A stretch of 6,576 nucleotides of DNA, taken from positions 1 to 6,576 of the forward strand of contig CAKTEB010000102.1 of the NCBI GenBank assembly GCA_934546685.1. Reading direction: 5' to 3'. The position numbers were made by a program, and so were the translations under genes. Under the pieces are notes generated by a model. It saw only the letters and a list, made by a program, of their open reading frames with translations. It was not told the origin of the DNA and ran no database searches. Positions 5,685 to 6,576 of the stretch are shown here, one piece after another. Position 1 is the stretch's first letter; each line of letters begins with the position of its first letter. The DNA comes from an uncultured Oscillospiraceae bacterium. Lineage in GTDB: Bacteria; Bacillota; Clostridia; Oscillospirales; Oscillospiraceae.

Positions 5685-5948
5685 ATGAAGCTCATGAACA
5701 TCGGCTTTGGAAATATGATCTCAGCCCAGCGGCTTTTGGCGGTGGTGTCTCCGGATGCCGCACCCATCAAGCGGCTGGTGCAGGAGGCCCGGGATCGCGG
5801 CATGCTCATCGATGCCAGCTGCGGCCGGAAAACCAGGGCGGTACTGGTGATGGATACCGATCACGTCGTGCTGTCCGGCCTGGCCCCGGAGACCATTGCC
5901 CATCGTGCCGGTGTGGAGATTGAGCCGGAAGCCGAGGAGGGATCCTAG
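5685..5948 (+). CDS. remA: DUF370 DNA-binding regulator RemA (YlzA)
   Basis: This 87-residue protein is very like B. subtilis RemA, a ring-forming DNA-binding protein that activates extracellular matrix operons. Shared features are NIGFGNMISAQR (5–16), SPDAAPIKR (22–30), the basic GRKTRAV (47–53) and the DTDHVVLSGLAPETIAHR block (57–74). By alignment from memory, B. subtilis Arg18 and Pro29, sites of loss-of-function mutations, are conserved here as Arg16 and Pro27. The DNA-contacting Arg50–Arg51 pair is Arg48–Lys49. The C-terminal tail (about 76–87) is acidic and variable. AGGAG (5674–5678) lies six bases before the ATG. Its place between yicC and gmk is the standard Bacillota order. Whether it controls a matrix in this organism is unknown; many anaerobes carry it without known biofilm genes. 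Confidence 0.94.
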   Translation: MKLMNIGFGNMISAQRLLAVVSPDAAPIKRLVQEARDRGMLIDASCGRKTRAVLVMDTDHVVLSGLAPETIAHRAGVEIEPEAEEGS

Positions 5949-6554
5949 ATGCAGAGGGGAAAGCTGCTGGTCATATCCGGCCCCTCAGGTGTGGGAAAAT
6001 CCACTGCCATTGAAGGCATGCGGGCCCTGCACCCAGATATGTATTTTTCCGTGTCCGCCACCACCCGCCATATGCGGGAGGGAGATATGGAGGGTGTCAC
6101 CTACTTTTTCAAAACACCTCAGGAATTTGATGCGATGATCCAGCGGGATGAGTTCTTTGAGCATGCCGAGTATGCCGGCAACTGCTACGGAACCCCCAGA
6201 GAGCCGGTGGAGCGGCGGCTGGGCCAGGGCATCGACGTCATCATGGACATCGACGTCCAGGGTGCCATGCAGCTCCGGGAGAAATGTCCTGACGCGGTGC
6301 TGATCTTCCTGGTAGCACCCAGCTTTTCCATGATCGAAAAGCGCCTGCGGGGCCGGGGCGATACCAATGAGGCCGACATGGAGCGCCGCCTGAAAAAGGC
6401 CCGCTGGGAATATGAAATGGCGGTCCACTATGACTATATTGTGCTCAACGATACCCCTGAGCACGCCGTAAGTAAAATCGACAGTATCCTCACCGCGGAA
6501 AAGCTCCGCGCTGAGCGACAGACTGATCTGTTAAAAATGGAGGAATCACTATGA
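5949..6554 (+). CDS. gmk: Guanylate kinase
   Basis: This 201-residue enzyme phosphorylates GMP to GDP with ATP in the cytoplasm and is essential for GTP and dGTP supply. The P-loop is GPSGVGKST (11–19). The GMP-binding residues Ser36, Arg40, Arg43, Tyr52, Glu71 and Tyr80 sit at the positions expected from the yeast enzyme shifted by one. DIDVQGA follows near residue 100, and the Arg-rich lid RLRGRGDT lies near 133–140. The loop after SATTR reads HMREGDMEG instead of the usual PRPGEVDG, a mild departure that keeps the key Arg. The ATG abuts the remA stop codon, and its SD GAGGAGG (5934–5940) lies inside the end of remA, so translation is probably coupled. Confidence 0.97.
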   Translation: MQRGKLLVISGPSGVGKSTAIEGMRALHPDMYFSVSATTRHMREGDMEGVTYFFKTPQEFDAMIQRDEFFEHAEYAGNCYGTPREPVERRLGQGIDVIMDIDVQGAMQLREKCPDAVLIFLVAPSFSMIEKRLRGRGDTNEADMERRLKKARWEYEMAVHYDYIVLNDTPEHAVSKIDSILTAEKLRAERQTDLLKMEESL

Positions 6555-6576
6555 TGCTTTATCCGCCCGTACCTCA
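6551..6576 (+). CDS. rpoZ: RNA polymerase omega subunit, 5' end only
   Basis: Only eight full codons are inside the window, reading MMLYPPVP, which resembles the N-terminus of Clostridia omega subunits (MLYPS/P...). The ATG overlaps the gmk stop codon as ATGATG, with either ATG (6551 or 6554) possible. GGAGG (6539–6543) lies seven bases before the first. The position after gmk is the conserved location of rpoZ. Identity rests mainly on this context because the sequence is cut off by the window edge. Confidence 0.75.

Overview
The window looks like a moderately GC-rich Clostridia genome (Bacillota), plausibly an Oscillospiraceae-type gut anaerobe. The strongest clue is the gene order yicC–remA–gmk–rpoZ, because remA (DUF370) lying directly before gmk is typical of Bacillota. 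AGGAGG-type ribosome binding sites and sigma-A-like promoters agree with this. The genus is inference; no rRNA or other marker is present.

Layout. (1) 3–830 (+): a SnoaL/NTF2-like fold protein with a long Gly-Gly-Pro tract inserted before a conserved-looking C-terminal tail. It ends at an intrinsic terminator. (2) 831–1165: a regulatory interval with a near-consensus promoter (P1), a second -10 box without a -35 (P2), one perfect and one degenerate copy of a 17-bp palindrome, a 9-bp direct repeat and three small leader hairpins. (3) 1166–2182 (+): a crotonase-superfamily protein that most resembles 6-oxocamphor hydrolase-type beta-diketone hydrolases (C–C bond cleaving) and has codon use typical of a highly expressed gene. 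(4) 2183–2305: two back-to-back terminators. (5) 2306–4321 (-): a 671-residue FMN / 4Fe-4S / FAD ene-reductase of the 2,4-dienoyl-CoA reductase / enoate reductase family, convergent with the crotonase. (6) 4322–4789: a non-coding divergent promoter region. (7) 4790–6576 (+): the housekeeping operon yicC (endoribonuclease family), remA (DNA-binding regulator), gmk (guanylate kinase) and the first bases of rpoZ (RNA polymerase omega).

How the genes may work together. The right half is a conserved core operon with short spacings, an SD inside remA that serves gmk, and an ATGA overlap between gmk and rpoZ. The left half looks like an accessory catabolic locus. An ene-reductase, a probable carbon–carbon hydrolase and a SnoaL-fold protein would together fit reduction, isomerisation or dehydration, and hydrolytic ring opening of a cyclic enone or dione. 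The substrate cannot be read from the sequence. The pathway idea rests on gene proximity and family chemistry, since each of the three genes has its own transcription signals.
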